NCBI RefSeq assembly: GCF_046292685.1
Contig: NZ_JBKBQM010000007.1
Span: forward strand, 1 to 64,000
DNA from: Wagnerdoeblera sp046292685
Lineage (GTDB): Bacteria > Pseudomonadota > Alphaproteobacteria > Rhodobacterales > Rhodobacteraceae
Length of the DNA stretch: 64,000 nucleotides
Direction of reading: 5' to 3'
Shown: positions 1 to 8,299 of the stretch, piece by piece
How positions within the stretch are numbered: position 1 is the stretch's first letter
Layout of the letters: each line of letters begins with the position of its first letter
Position numbers and translations under genes: made by a program
Notes under the pieces: generated by a model
The model's input: only the letters and a program-made list of their open reading frames with translations
Database searches by the model: none
What the model was told of the DNA's origin: nothing

Positions 1-54
1 AGTATAGCTGGACCAGTTCGTCGTGCGGTAGCGGGCGGGTATCGGCTTGCTCAT
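1..54 (-). CDS. IS5-family transposase, N-terminal fragment (cut by window edge)
   Basis: Eighteen codons are visible, beginning MSKPIPARYRTTNWSSY and reading off the left edge. This N-terminus, with the RTTNW(S/A)SYN-type signature, is characteristic of IS903-group DDE transposases of the IS5 family that are common in Rhodobacteraceae. The DDE catalytic residues lie outside the window. The start at 54 is chosen because the motif begins there and the inverted repeat lies about 50 bases upstream, the usual spacing for such elements. No strong ribosome-binding site is visible. Confidence 0.75.
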   Translation of the reverse strand, partial: MSKPIPARYRTTNWSSYT

Positions 55-120
55 CCGGTCTGTCTAACCGCATGGATTCACGATGTGAATCCCGCACGGT
101 CAGAGTTGTGCAACAACGCC
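1..120 (-). mobile_element. End of an IS5-family (IS903-group) insertion sequence
   Basis: The upstream end of an insertion sequence whose transposase reads leftward off the window. The terminal inverted repeat occupies 101-120; on the minus strand it begins GGCGTTGTTGCACAAC, resembling the IS903 end that begins GGCTTTGTTGAA. A short palindrome lies inside it at 75-91 (GATTCAC, 3-base spacer, GTGAATC). The element stops exactly where the neighbouring permease reading frame is broken (after 121). IS903-type elements duplicate 9 bp of target, so 121-129 (GTAACCCAC) should be repeated at the unseen far end. Element identity is inferred from family memory; the junction is seen directly. Confidence 0.75.
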
Positions 121-384
121 GTAACCCACGGCAATCGCAAAGCTGGTCATCACCGGCAACAGGGCGTTGCGCGCCGCAAGGCGGATCACCACCGAAAAGC
201 TCGGCACCCCCTTGATGCGCGCCATGATGACGAAATCTTCCTTCATCACGTCCAGCATGTTCGACCGCATCCGCCGCAAGGTCAGCCCCTGCGCATGGAT
301 CGCCAGCGGGCCGCCCGGCATCAGGCGGAACAGGAAGAACAGGATCGTCACCACGGCCCCGAGCACGAACAGCATCCGAACCAC
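121..384 (-). pseudogene. Peptide/nickel ABC transporter permease (DppB type), deleted internally and interrupted by an IS
   Basis: The frame encodes 88 residues and reads straight into the insertion sequence at 120/121. The first part (FFLFRLMPGGP) is the N-terminal membrane segment of a DppB/OppB-type permease. It then jumps to LTLRRMRSNMLDV, which belongs to the central cytoplasmic loop (normally over 100 residues later), and continues to RNALLPVMTSFAIAVGY in the last conserved region. The gene therefore carries a large in-frame deletion as well as the IS. It lies just downstream of a broken peptide-binding-protein gene on the same strand, as in a dpp/opp operon. It cannot make a functional permease. 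Confidence 0.75.
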
Positions 385-436
385 ATGCGTCCCGATCGCG
401 GTTCAAGCCTGCATCGTCCTGTCCCGCCCCTTCGCG

Positions 437-1400
437 TCACTTCAGCGTTTCGGTGACGCCGGCCGGATCGTTCAGCTTGCCGTCCACCACCTTGCAGCCG
501 GCGGCCTCCAGCATGGCCCTGGCCTTGTCGATGCCGGTGTCCAGCTTGTCGGTCTCCTCGTTGTACCAGAAGGCCAGCGCAGGCGAGACGACCGAGTTCG
601 ACGGCACCGCAAAGCCGCGGAACGCAGCCCCCGCGATCAGCCGGCGGTCCACCACGGCCGACAGCGCGTTGCGGAACGCGGGGTCATCGAACGGCGGGCG
701 ACGATGGTTGAACGCGACATGGCGGAACCCGATGTCGACGGTGGACACCACCTTCAGGTTCGGGTCGGCGACGGCAGCGGCCAGCACCACCTCCTCGTTC
801 GCCGTCCAGGACACGAACTTGAACGGCCCCGACCCGACCGGCGTCGGCTCCTGATAGGATTCCGCATTGGTTTCCTTGGTCTTCCGTTCCTCGATCCCCG
901 GCTCCCAGACGTGCTTGGGGATCAGGTTGATCCTGGCAAGACTCGCGGTCAGGAACGCCGCCGAAGGGTTGGCCAGCTTGAAGGTGATGTCGTTGCCGCT
1001 GATCTCGATGCCGGTGACGTTGCGCACGAAGGGCCCCTACATCGGCGCCTCGCCCGAACCGGCCGCCTCGAAGCCGGACTTCACGTCCTCGGCCGTCACC
1101 GGCTGGCCGTCGTGCCACTTCATGCCTTCGCGCAGCGTGACCTTGATGGTGGTCGGGTCGATCCACGCATCGGCCGAGGCTGCCCACAGCTGCGGCAAGC
1201 CATCGGGGCCCACGCGCATCGGACGGTGCCACAGCAGTTCGGTGATCCAGCTGTCGGTTCCGCCCGAGATATGCAGCGGGTTGATCGCCCGCACCGTGTC
1301 CGACGCGTTCAGCCCGATGTCGCGCGTGTCGCCCACCGGGTCCAGCGACATGCAGATCCAGGTGTTGCGAATGCCGATGCCGCCCTGGTCCGCCACCGAC
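437..1400 (-). pseudogene. Peptide ABC transporter substrate-binding protein (SBP_bac_5), nonfunctional
   Basis: Remnant of a DppA-like periplasmic binding protein. Family features seen include a DPTTIKVTLREGMKWHDGQP stretch, NLIPKHVWEP and VGSGPFKF. The frame is interrupted by an in-frame TAG at 1037-1039, between EAPM and GPFV. Around 775-785 the protein jumps from EEVVLAA to VADPNLKV, where intact relatives have several dozen more residues. The N-terminal signal peptide is missing: recognisable similarity stops near 1400, next to an unrelated fragment on the other strand. About 320 residues remain of a family usually above 500. Together with the permease pseudogene this is a dead peptide importer. 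Confidence 0.75.
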
Positions 1401-1439
1401 TCGGGCTCCCGGACCGCGGCGCTTGTCGGGGTCGGTCTC

Positions 1440-1547
1440 GGCGCGCGCTTCAAGCTCGACCGCATCGCCCAGGCGCACGAACGGGTGGAACAGGGCGGCA
1501 TCGGCAACACCGTGGTCACCCTGCCCGGCACCGACTTCGCCGGCTGA
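1440..1547 (+). pseudogene. C-terminal fragment of a medium-chain dehydrogenase/quinone oxidoreductase
   Basis: About 35 codons encode FKLDRIAQAHERVEQGGIGN and a short tail ending TDFAG. This matches the extreme C-terminus of zinc-type alcohol dehydrogenases and quinone oxidoreductases, where a (F)xLxxIAxAHxxxExG helix precedes the last strand. Nothing upstream on this strand encodes the rest, because the binding-protein remnant lies there in the opposite direction. It is best read as the tail of a gene truncated by a rearrangement near 1400-1440. The exact family member cannot be told from so short a piece. Confidence 0.45.
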
Positions 1548-1556
1548 CCGGCGCGC

Positions 1557-2438
1557 TCAGCCCGGCACGCAGGCCACCCCGCGCGCCAGCCGCGCCGCCT
1601 GTTCGGGCCAATGGGCATGGGTCAGAACCACCCCGTCCGCACGGGTGCGGGCGATGCGGTCGCGCGCGACCTCGGCCATGACCCAGCCGGGGGCGTCGAG
1701 GCCCCCTTCGGCCAGGATGCCGGTTTCCGGCCAGCCGGCATCGGGCGGGCCATAGATGCTGGCGCGGCCGCGGTTCATCTCGACCCCGGCGCACCAGGGC
1801 GCGGCACCGACCAGCGGCGCATGCACCACCGGGCACTGGTTTTCCAGCGCCCGCGCCATGCTGCCCACCCGCACCCGGGTAAAGCCCGCCAGCGTCTCGG
1901 TGCAACTGGGCGCCAGCAGCACCTCGGCCCCCGCCTCGACCAGCGCCCGCGACAACAGGGGAAACTCGCTGTCGTAACAGATCACCACCCCCAGCCGCGC
2001 AAAGGGCGTGTCGAACACCTGCAATTCATTGCCCGGCACCACGTCCCAATCCTGCCGCTCGAACCGGGTCATGATCTGCTTGTCCTGATGGCCGAGAATC
2101 CCGCCCGGGCCAAACAGCGTGGCGCGGTTCACCGGCCGGGCGCCGGCAAACACCGGCCCCGACCCGCCCAGGATATGCACCCCATGCTGCGCTGCCAGCC
2201 GCAGATGCAGCGCATCGGCCGCGTCGCGGTGGCGGGCGGTTTCCTCCAGCACGCCTTGGGTGTCGGCCGCCGCCGCGCGCCCGCCGAGACTCGCCAGTTC
2301 CAGCGCGGCATATTCGGGAAACACCAGCAGCTCTGCCCCGGTGGCCGCCCCTTGCGCCACCCAGGCCGAAAGCTTGGCCTCGTAATCCCCCCAGGCATCG
2401 AACCAGTCCAGCGGATAGGCGGCGGCGGCAAGCTTCAT
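1557..2438 (-). CDS. Carbon-nitrogen hydrolase (nitrilase superfamily)
   Basis: A 293-residue cytoplasmic amidase/nitrilase-fold enzyme. The catalytic triad is visible: Glu42 in VFPEYAAL, Lys120 in GHQDKQIMTRFE and Cys154 in VVICYDSEFP. It is full length for the family (260-300 residues) and has no signal peptide. Such enzymes hydrolyse linear amides such as omega-amides; the substrate cannot be deduced here. The start at 2438 gives the usual N-terminal first strand (MKLAAAAYPL). It is divergent from the downstream DMT transporter gene and abuts the decayed locus at the left end without overlapping it. Confidence 0.85.
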   Translation of the reverse strand: MKLAAAAYPLDWFDAWGDYEAKLSAWVAQGAATGAELLVFPEYAALELASLGGRAAAADTQGVLEETARHRDAADALHLRLAAQHGVHILGGSGPVFAGARPVNRATLFGPGGILGHQDKQIMTRFERQDWDVVPGNELQVFDTPFARLGVVICYDSEFPLLSRALVEAGAEVLLAPSCTETLAGFTRVRVGSMARALENQCPVVHAPLVGAAPWCAGVEMNRGRASIYGPPDAGWPETGILAEGGLDAPGWVMAEVARDRIARTRADGVVLTHAHWPEQAARLARGVACVPG

Positions 2439-2563
2439 CGGGCGGTCTCCTGCAGGTCCGCGCCAGCCTAGCGCGCCGCGCGCCCCGGCGAAAGGGGCGC
2501 CCCCCCTTGCAGCTGCCGGCGCCAGATGCCACCCATACCCGCAGGCAACGGCGAAAGGCCCCC

Positions 2564-3481
2564 ATGCAACCCTTGCGCGGAATCGGCTTGAAGCTGGCCT
2601 CGGTGGTGGTGTTCATCGCCATGGCCTCGCTCATCAAGGCCACGTCCCACCACGTGCCGCCCGGCCAGGCGGTGTTCTTCCGGTCGTTCTTTGCGATTCC
2701 GGTCATCGCCGGCTGGCTGTTCCTGCGGCACGAACTGCACCAGGGCGTCGGCACCTCCAACTACGCCGGCCATTTCTTTCGCGGGCTGATGGGGGTGATG
2801 GCCATGGGCATGGGCTTTGCCGGCCTCGGCTACCTGCCCTTGCCCGAGGTGACGGCGCTGGGCTATGCCGCGCCGCTGCTGACCGTGATCTTCGCCGCGA
2901 TGTTCCTGTCGGAACGGGTCGGCATCTATCGCTTCGGCATGGTGGGGCTCGGCATGGTCGGGGTGCTCATCGTGGTGTCGCCGCGGCTGACGGTGGGGGC
3001 CTCGGCCACCCACGCGCAAACGCTGGGCGCCATGCTGGTGCTGGGGGGGGCGGTGTTTTCGGCGCTGGCGCAGGTGTTCGTGCGCAAGCTGGTGCAGACC
3101 GAACGCACCGCCACCATCGTGTTCTGGTTTTCCTTCAACGCCGCCGCGCTGTCGCTGGTGACGCTGCCCTTCGGCTGGGTCGTGCCTTCGCCCACCGAGG
3201 CCGCACTTCTGGTGCTGGCGGGGCTTCTGGGCGGGGTCGGGCAGATTCTGCTGACCGCCAGCTACCGCGAGGCCGATGCCTCGGTCGTGGCGCCCTTCGA
3301 ATACGCCTCGATCCTGTTCGCGCTCGGCATCGGCTATGTCGTGTTCGACGAGGTGCCGACCCTGACCATGCTGGCCGGGGCCGCGCTTGTGGTGCTGGCG
3401 GGCATCCTCATCATCTGGCGCGAACGCAAGCTGGGGCTGGAACGCGCCAGCCAGCGCAAGGCGATGACCCCGCAAGGCTAG
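2564..3481 (+). CDS. DMT-superfamily transporter (EamA family)
   Basis: A 305-residue inner-membrane protein with about ten hydrophobic segments arranged as two EamA repeats (roughly residues 8-140 and 155-290). Such proteins export metabolites or amino acids; the substrate is unknown. The ATG at 2564 is preferred over an upstream ATG at 2507 because GAAAGG lies just before it and because the first membrane helix follows at once (GIGLKLASVVVF). The gene stands alone, divergent from the nitrilase-family gene, with a transposase scar downstream. Confidence 0.85.
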   Translation: MQPLRGIGLKLASVVVFIAMASLIKATSHHVPPGQAVFFRSFFAIPVIAGWLFLRHELHQGVGTSNYAGHFFRGLMGVMAMGMGFAGLGYLPLPEVTALGYAAPLLTVIFAAMFLSERVGIYRFGMVGLGMVGVLIVVSPRLTVGASATHAQTLGAMLVLGGAVFSALAQVFVRKLVQTERTATIVFWFSFNAAALSLVTLPFGWVVPSPTEAALLVLAGLLGGVGQILLTASYREADASVVAPFEYASILFALGIGYVVFDEVPTLTMLAGAALVVLAGILIIWRERKLGLERASQRKAMTPQG

Positions 3482-4094
3482 GCCCTGCCTGCCTTCCCCT
3501 CAGCCGATCCGGGGCTGCGACGCGGATGACGGCTGGTGCGGGTTTTCCCGCAGCCTGGCGCGATGCGGCGGAAGTGCCCGATCCGCGGGAGGAAGTCTTC
3601 GACCTTGTGGCGTTCGGCATGACGTTCGCGGTCAAGGGGGGGGCTGATCGCGCGGCACGGGTTGGCCCGGACATGCGCCTCTGCCCCGGGTTCGTTCTCG
3701 GTCTCCCTGCGCAGGGCGCCAGACTCGCGGGGCGCATCGGCGGCGGCGTGGCTTCTGGCCATCCGCCGCATCTTCCCCCGGCCTTCCACGCCAAAGACCA
3801 GCGGAAAGACCGAACGGTTCGCCCAGACCCTCCCGCGCGCATCGGCCTGCGGCCGCGCCCCTCCCGCCCCCGCAGCCCGCCCCAGCGACCTGCCGCGCGG
3901 GATCGAGGGGTTCAACCGCGCAAGACCGCACGCCCGACCGGGCGGCCTGCCACCCCGTGCAAGGGTGAACACCCTGCTCAGGTTTCACGGCCAGGGCCCG
4001 GGGCGCCGAGGCCGCATGTGTTAAGATTTCGTGAAAACGCGCTGCCAACCCCTTGATCTTGCTGGGGTGGCGCCCTGTCCCTCGAAGGGACGCA
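3482..4094. other. Gene-poor stretch between DMT transporter and efp
   Basis: About 600 bases with no credible intact gene. Open frames of 100-170 codons exist on both strands but have arginine/proline-rich, low-complexity composition typical of noncoding high-GC DNA. The only recognisable content is the transposase-like fragment at 3528-3700. From 3701 to 4094 I see nothing beyond GC-rich sequence. Confidence 0.6.
3528..3700 (-). pseudogene. Degenerate C-terminal fragment of an IS5-family transposase
   Basis: On the minus strand the translation contains RERHAERHKVEDFLPRIGHF followed by RRIAP. This resembles the C-terminal signature of IS5/IS427-type transposases, where an (R)RHKIENxFxRLKxxRRIAT-like helix carries the last catalytic Glu. 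The Glu of KVE is retained, but the following (R)YD-K segment has decayed and no other transposase regions flank it. It is probably an old IS scar. The match is short and from memory, so confidence is modest. Confidence 0.4.
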
Positions 4095-4101
4095 AGCAAA
4101 A

Positions 4102-4122
4102 GGGGCGCCTTGCGGGCGCCCC
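4102..4122 (-). terminator. Rho-independent terminator downstream of efp
   Basis: GGGGCGCC at 4102-4109 pairs with GGCGCCCC at 4115-4122 around a short loop. On the minus strand the stem is followed by CTTTTGCTT, giving a short U-rich tail about 30 bases beyond the efp stop. Confidence 0.7.
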
Positions 4123-4150
4123 CTTCGGCCGTGCGATGGCGGGCGCGGGG

Positions 4151-4717
4151 TCAGTCGCGCGCGCGCTCCACATAGCTGTTGTCGTCGGTGTTGATGACGA
4201 TCCGGGTGCCCGGCCCGATATGCGGCGGCACCATCACGCGCAGGCCGCTGTCGGTCATCGCGGGCTTGTAGCTGGACGAGGCGGTCTGCCCCTTCACCAC
4301 CGGCTCGGTCTCGGCGATTTCCACGGTGATCTTCTGCGGCACTTCCAGCGCGATGCAGACGCCCTCGAAGGTTTTCAGCCAGCAGCGCATGCCTTCCTGC
4401 AGGTAGACCTTGTTGTCGCCCACCACGTCGGCGCTGACCGCCAGCTGTTCGTAGGTCTCGGGCTCCATGAAGTGAAAGCCCTCGCCGTCCTCGTAAAGAT
4501 AGTCGTATTCGCGCTCGTCCACGGTGGCCTTTTCGACCTGGTCGGTGGTCTTCCAGCGCTCGCTCACCTTCACGCCGTCGGAAATGCGGCGCATGTCCAC
4601 GCTGGTGGTCGGCGTGCCCTTGCCGGGGTGGAAGTTGGCGGCGCTCAGCACGACATACAGCTTGCCGTCCATCTCGACGACATTGCCCTTGCGCAGGGAC
4701 GAGGCGATGACTTTCAC
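4151..4717 (-). CDS. efp: Elongation factor P
   Basis: A 188-residue EF-P, the normal length, with the KOW-like N-terminal domain and two OB domains. EF-P enters the ribosomal E site and relieves stalling at polyproline stretches. The tip loop that reaches the peptidyl-transferase centre reads HPGKGTP, so the modifiable lysine (Lys33 here, Lys34 in E. coli) is present. That fits the EpmA-type modification, as does the epmA-like gene transcribed divergently about 100 bases away. The C-terminal signature GTRIVINTDDNSYVERARD is intact. A stem-loop terminator follows. Confidence 0.97.
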   Translation of the reverse strand: MKVIASSLRKGNVVEMDGKLYVVLSAANFHPGKGTPTTSVDMRRISDGVKVSERWKTTDQVEKATVDEREYDYLYEDGEGFHFMEPETYEQLAVSADVVGDNKVYLQEGMRCWLKTFEGVCIALEVPQKITVEIAETEPVVKGQTASSSYKPAMTDSGLRVMVPPHIGPGTRIVINTDDNSYVERARD

Positions 4718-4820
4718 GGGTGCGGTTCCTTGTGATTTCCGGGTCGGCGGCGTATCTCGCGCGCGATTGGTGCTGCGCCTAGCGCATCTCGCGCCGGATT
4801 TCCAGCCTTAAGGCGATGAC
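4718..4820. promoter_or_regulatory. Divergent promoter region between efp and epmA
   Basis: A 103-base spacer between two genes read in opposite directions, so it must hold both promoters. I cannot name reliable -35/-10 boxes. Two ATGs (4816 and 4821) precede the epmA coding region; the one at 4821 begins the conserved protein and has AAGGCG upstream. Confidence 0.6.
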
Positions 4821-5858
4821 ATGCCCGATACCCCCTGGTGGAACGCCCGCCGCCACGCCGACCGCCGCCCGCTGCTGATGGCCCGCAACCGCATCCAGGC
4901 CGCGCTGCGGGGCTGGTTCGCCGCCGAAGGCTTTACCGAGGTCGATCCGGCGGCCTTGCAGGTCAGCCCGGGCAACGAGGCGCACCTGCACGCCTTTGCC
5001 TGCGACGCCATCGGCAACGATGGCACGGCGCGGCGGATGTTCCTGCACACCAGCCCCGAATTCGCCATGAAAAAGCTGCTGGCCGCCGGCGAGACGCGCA
5101 TCCATGCCTTTGCCCATGTCTGGCGCAACCGCGAACGCGGGCCGCGTCACAGCCCCGAGTTCACCATGCTGGAATGGTATCGCAGCGGCGAGGATTACAG
5201 CGTGCTGATGCAGGATTGCGCCGCGCTGTTGCGGCTGGCGGCCGAGGCGGCCGGGGCCGCGTTGCTGCGGCATGGCGAGGCCACCTGCGACCCCTTTGCC
5301 GCGCCCGAGCGGCTGTCGGTGGCCGAGGCCTTCGCGCGCCATGCCGGGATCGACCTTTTGGCCACGCTGGCGCCCGACGGCACCCCCGACCGCGACGCGC
5401 TGGCAGCACAGGTGGCCGCGGCGGGGCTGCGGGTGGATGCCGGCGACACCTGGTCGGACCTGCTGTCGGCGGTGCTGGTCCGCCGGGTGGAGCCGCATCT
5501 GGGCCACGGCCGCGCCACCGTGCTGGACCGCTACCCCGCGCACGAGGCCGCGCTGGCCCGCCGCTGCCCCGACGATGCGCGGGTGGCCGAGCGGTTCGAG
5601 CTTTATGCCTGCGGGGTCGAGCTGGCCAACGGCTTTGGCGAACTGACCGACCCGGCCGAACAGCGCCGCCGCTTCGAGGCCGAGATGGACGAAAAGGCCC
5701 GCGTCTATGGCGAGCGTTACCCGCTGGACGAGGATTTCCTGGCAGCACTGGCGCAGATGCCCCCGGCCAGCGGCATCGCGCTGGGGTTCGACCGGCTGGT
5801 GATGCTGGCCACCGGCGCCCCGCGCATCGACGACGTGCTGTGGGCGCCGGTGGGCTAG
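4821..5858 (+). CDS. epmA: EF-P lysine ligase (EpmA/GenX/PoxA family)
   Basis: A 345-residue class II lysyl-tRNA-synthetase-like protein without the N-terminal anticodon-binding domain, the hallmark of EpmA. Motif 2 is seen as FAHVWRNRERGPRHSPEFTM and motif 3 as GIALGFDRLVML near the C-terminus. In E. coli EpmA attaches (R)-beta-lysine, made by EpmB, to the EF-P loop lysine. No epmB is visible in the window. Its divergent position beside efp, which has the target lysine, supports this role rather than tRNA charging. The gene is followed by a convergent aldehyde dehydrogenase gene. Confidence 0.93.
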   Translation: MPDTPWWNARRHADRRPLLMARNRIQAALRGWFAAEGFTEVDPAALQVSPGNEAHLHAFACDAIGNDGTARRMFLHTSPEFAMKKLLAAGETRIHAFAHVWRNRERGPRHSPEFTMLEWYRSGEDYSVLMQDCAALLRLAAEAAGAALLRHGEATCDPFAAPERLSVAEAFARHAGIDLLATLAPDGTPDRDALAAQVAAAGLRVDAGDTWSDLLSAVLVRRVEPHLGHGRATVLDRYPAHEAALARRCPDDARVAERFELYACGVELANGFGELTDPAEQRRRFEAEMDEKARVYGERYPLDEDFLAALAQMPPASGIALGFDRLVMLATGAPRIDDVLWAPVG

Positions 5859-5920
5859 CACGGCCGGGGGGCTTGCCCCGCCCCCCTGGGCCTATCCTGC
5901 AAGCGATGCTGCGGCCGGGG

Positions 5921-7366
5921 TCAATCCCGGGTGCTGTCCCAGCCGGAGATGGCCTTGACCTCGAGAAACTCCTCGATGCCCCAGTGGCCGCCTTCGCGCG
6001 CACGGCCCGACATCTTGACCCCGCCGAAAGGCGAGCCGGCGCCGCGGCTCTGGCCGTTCATTTCCACCATGCCCGAGCGCAGTTGCCGCGCCAGCCGGTT
6101 GCGGCGGGCGCCATCCTGCGACTGGACATAGTTCGTCAGGCCGTAGGGGGTGTCGTTGGCGATCGCCACGGCCTCGGCCTCGGTGTCGAAGGGGATCATG
6201 GCAAGGACGGGGCCGAAGATTTCCTCGCGCTCGATCGTCATGCCGGGTTTGACATCGGCAAAGACGGTGGGACGCACGTAGAAGCCCTTGTTCATGCCGT
6301 CGGGCAGGCCAAGGCCACCGGCGACAAGGCGGGCGCCTTCCTCGATTCCCTTGGCGATGTAGCCCTGGATCTGGTCCCACTGGCGCTTGTTCACCACCGG
6401 GCCGATGTGCTTGCCGGGCTCGGACGCGGGGCCGACCCGGGTGCTTTCGGCGACGCTGCGGGCGATTTCCACGGCGCGATCATAGACGGGGCGTTCCACC
6501 AGCATGCGGCTGGGCGCGTTGCAGGACTGGCCCGAGTTGTTGAACATGTGCCGCACGCCGCGTTCCACCGCCTTGTCGTCGGCATCGGCAAAGATCAGGT
6601 TGGCGCCCTTGCCACCCAGTTCCAGCGTCACCCGCTTGAGCGTTTCGGCGGCGGCAAGGCTGATGGCCTTGCCCGCGCGGGTCGAGCCGGTGAAGGAGAT
6701 CATCTCCACATCCGGGTGGCGCGACAGGCGGGCGCCCACGCCGGCGCCGTCGCCGTTCACAAGGTTGAACACGCCGGGGGGGAAACCCGCCTCGTGCATC
6801 ATCTCGGCCCAGAGGAGCGACGAAAGCGGCGATTCCTCGGACGGCTTCAGCACCATCGTGCAGCCGGCCAGCAAGGCGGGCGTGACCTTCAGCGACACCT
6901 GGTTCATCGGCCAGTTCCACGGCGTGATGAGGCCCACGACCCCGATGGGTTCCAGCGCGATACGGTCGTTCGGCGCGTGGGGGCCGAGGGGGCGGATGAA
7001 CTCCATCGACTTGAAGGCGGTGATGAAGTTGCGGATGTGCCAGTTGCCGGAGGTGGCCTGCGAGGCGCGGGCCATGTCGATGGGGGCGCCCATTTCCAGG
7101 CTGATGGCGCGGGCCATGTCATCCAGCCGCGATTCGTAGATGGCGAGGAACCGTTCCACCAGCGCCAGACGTTCGGCCGGGGGGGTGGAAGCCCAGGCGG
7201 GGAAGGCGGCCTTGGCGGCGGCCACCGCGGCATCGGCATCGGCGGCAGAGCCGAGGCTGATGACGGCGCAGACCTCCTCGGTCGAGGGGTCGATCACCGG
7301 GCAATCGTTGGCCACCAGCGGCGGCACCCAGGCGCCGTTGATGTAGAAGTCGCGTTTTTCGATCAT
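5921..7366 (-). CDS. Aldehyde dehydrogenase, NAD(P)+ dependent
   Basis: A 481-residue member of the aldehyde dehydrogenase superfamily, oxidising an aldehyde to its acid in the cytoplasm. The catalytic Glu249 lies in LELGGKGANLIF and the nucleophile Cys282 in NNSGQSCNAPSR. PWNWPMNQ is the usual cofactor-site signature. The start at 7366 is chosen over an ATG five codons upstream because GGGGAG sits eight bases before it and the protein then begins MIEKRDFYINGAWV, as relatives do. The substrate cannot be deduced; the gene appears monocistronic. Confidence 0.9.
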   Translation of the reverse strand: MIEKRDFYINGAWVPPLVANDCPVIDPSTEEVCAVISLGSAADADAAVAAAKAAFPAWASTPPAERLALVERFLAIYESRLDDMARAISLEMGAPIDMARASQATSGNWHIRNFITAFKSMEFIRPLGPHAPNDRIALEPIGVVGLITPWNWPMNQVSLKVTPALLAGCTMVLKPSEESPLSSLLWAEMMHEAGFPPGVFNLVNGDGAGVGARLSRHPDVEMISFTGSTRAGKAISLAAAETLKRVTLELGGKGANLIFADADDKAVERGVRHMFNNSGQSCNAPSRMLVERPVYDRAVEIARSVAESTRVGPASEPGKHIGPVVNKRQWDQIQGYIAKGIEEGARLVAGGLGLPDGMNKGFYVRPTVFADVKPGMTIEREEIFGPVLAMIPFDTEAEAVAIANDTPYGLTNYVQSQDGARRNRLARQLRSGMVEMNGQSRGAGSPFGGVKMSGRAREGGHWGIEEFLEVKAISGWDSTRD

Positions 7367-7543
7367 CGCCTGTCTCCCCATGTCGGCCGTGCCGGGAAAC
7401 TGGCATTGTCCGGGAGATTGTGCAACGCCGGCCGCGCCCCGGCGGAGGGATTCCCTTTCGGCCCCTGCGACACCGGCGAGGGGTGCAGAAGGCCGGCGGA
7501 GGGGCTATTTCGGCAGCGGACCAAGTCGCACCGGAGAATCACC

Positions 7544-8197
7544 ATGAGCCTGCGCATCAACGATATCGCCCCCGACTTCACGGCCGAGTCGACCGAGGGC
7601 ACGATCTCGTTCCACGACTGGATCGGCGACAGCTATGCCATCCTGTTCAGCCACCCCAAGGATTTCACCCCGGTCTGCACCACCGAATTCGGCGCGGTGT
7701 CGCGGCTGGCGGCAGAATTCGCGCGCCGGGGCTGCAAGGTGGCCGGCGTATCGGTGGACCCGCTGGAGGAGCACCTGAAATGGAAGGCCGACATCGAGGC
7801 CTATTCCGGGGCGCCGGTGGGCTTTCCGATTTTTGCCGATGTGGATCTGGCGATCGCCAAGGCCTATGACATGATGCCCGCCGAGGCGGTGCTGCCCGAC
7901 GGGCGCGCGCCCGCCCATACCGCCACGGTGCGGTCCACCTTCATCATCGGGCCGGACAAGCGCATCCGCCTGATGCTGATCTATCCGATGTCGGTGGGGC
8001 GCAACTTCGACGAAATCCTGCGGGCGCTGGATGCAATTCAGGCCACCGATGGCGTGCCCTTCGCCACCCCGGCCGACTGGCGGCCGGGCGAAAAGGTGAT
8101 CGTGGCCTTGTCGGTGCCGACGGACGAGGCGAAGGCGCGGTTCCCCGACCTGGAGATCGTGCTGCCCTATCTGCGCAAGACCCAGCTGCCGGGCTGA
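7544..8197 (+). CDS. 1-Cys peroxiredoxin (Prx6 family)
   Basis: A 217-residue thiol peroxidase that reduces hydrogen peroxide and organic hydroperoxides. The peroxidatic Cys45 lies in the Prx6 signature FTPVCTTEFG, and the long C-terminal dimerisation region (WRPGEKVIV and following) is present. The absence of a conserved C-terminal resolving Cys fits the 1-Cys class. GGAGA lies upstream of the ATG. It is divergent from the aldehyde dehydrogenase gene, with about 180 bases between them. The length matches the family (210-220). Confidence 0.93.
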   Translation: MSLRINDIAPDFTAESTEGTISFHDWIGDSYAILFSHPKDFTPVCTTEFGAVSRLAAEFARRGCKVAGVSVDPLEEHLKWKADIEAYSGAPVGFPIFADVDLAIAKAYDMMPAEAVLPDGRAPAHTATVRSTFIIGPDKRIRLMLIYPMSVGRNFDEILRALDAIQATDGVPFATPADWRPGEKVIVALSVPTDEAKARFPDLEIVLPYLRKTQLPG

Positions 8198-8299
8198 GGC
8201 GGCGCGGATTTTCCTTGCCAGCGCCCGGGGCGGCATCGGATCGTGCCCGGGCGGAACGCTGCGCCGCCAGACGCTTCGCAGCCGGAAAAGGACGATCCC

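Noticed and set aside
3526..4056. A 176-codon plus-strand frame in the gene-poor stretch
   Set aside because: Arg/Pro-rich, no ribosome-binding site and no family motif. The only homology in the region is the minus-strand transposase fragment.
4838..8197. A single very long plus-strand frame
   Set aside because: It merges a shadow of epmA and of the antisense aldehyde dehydrogenase with the true peroxiredoxin gene, which begins at 7544.
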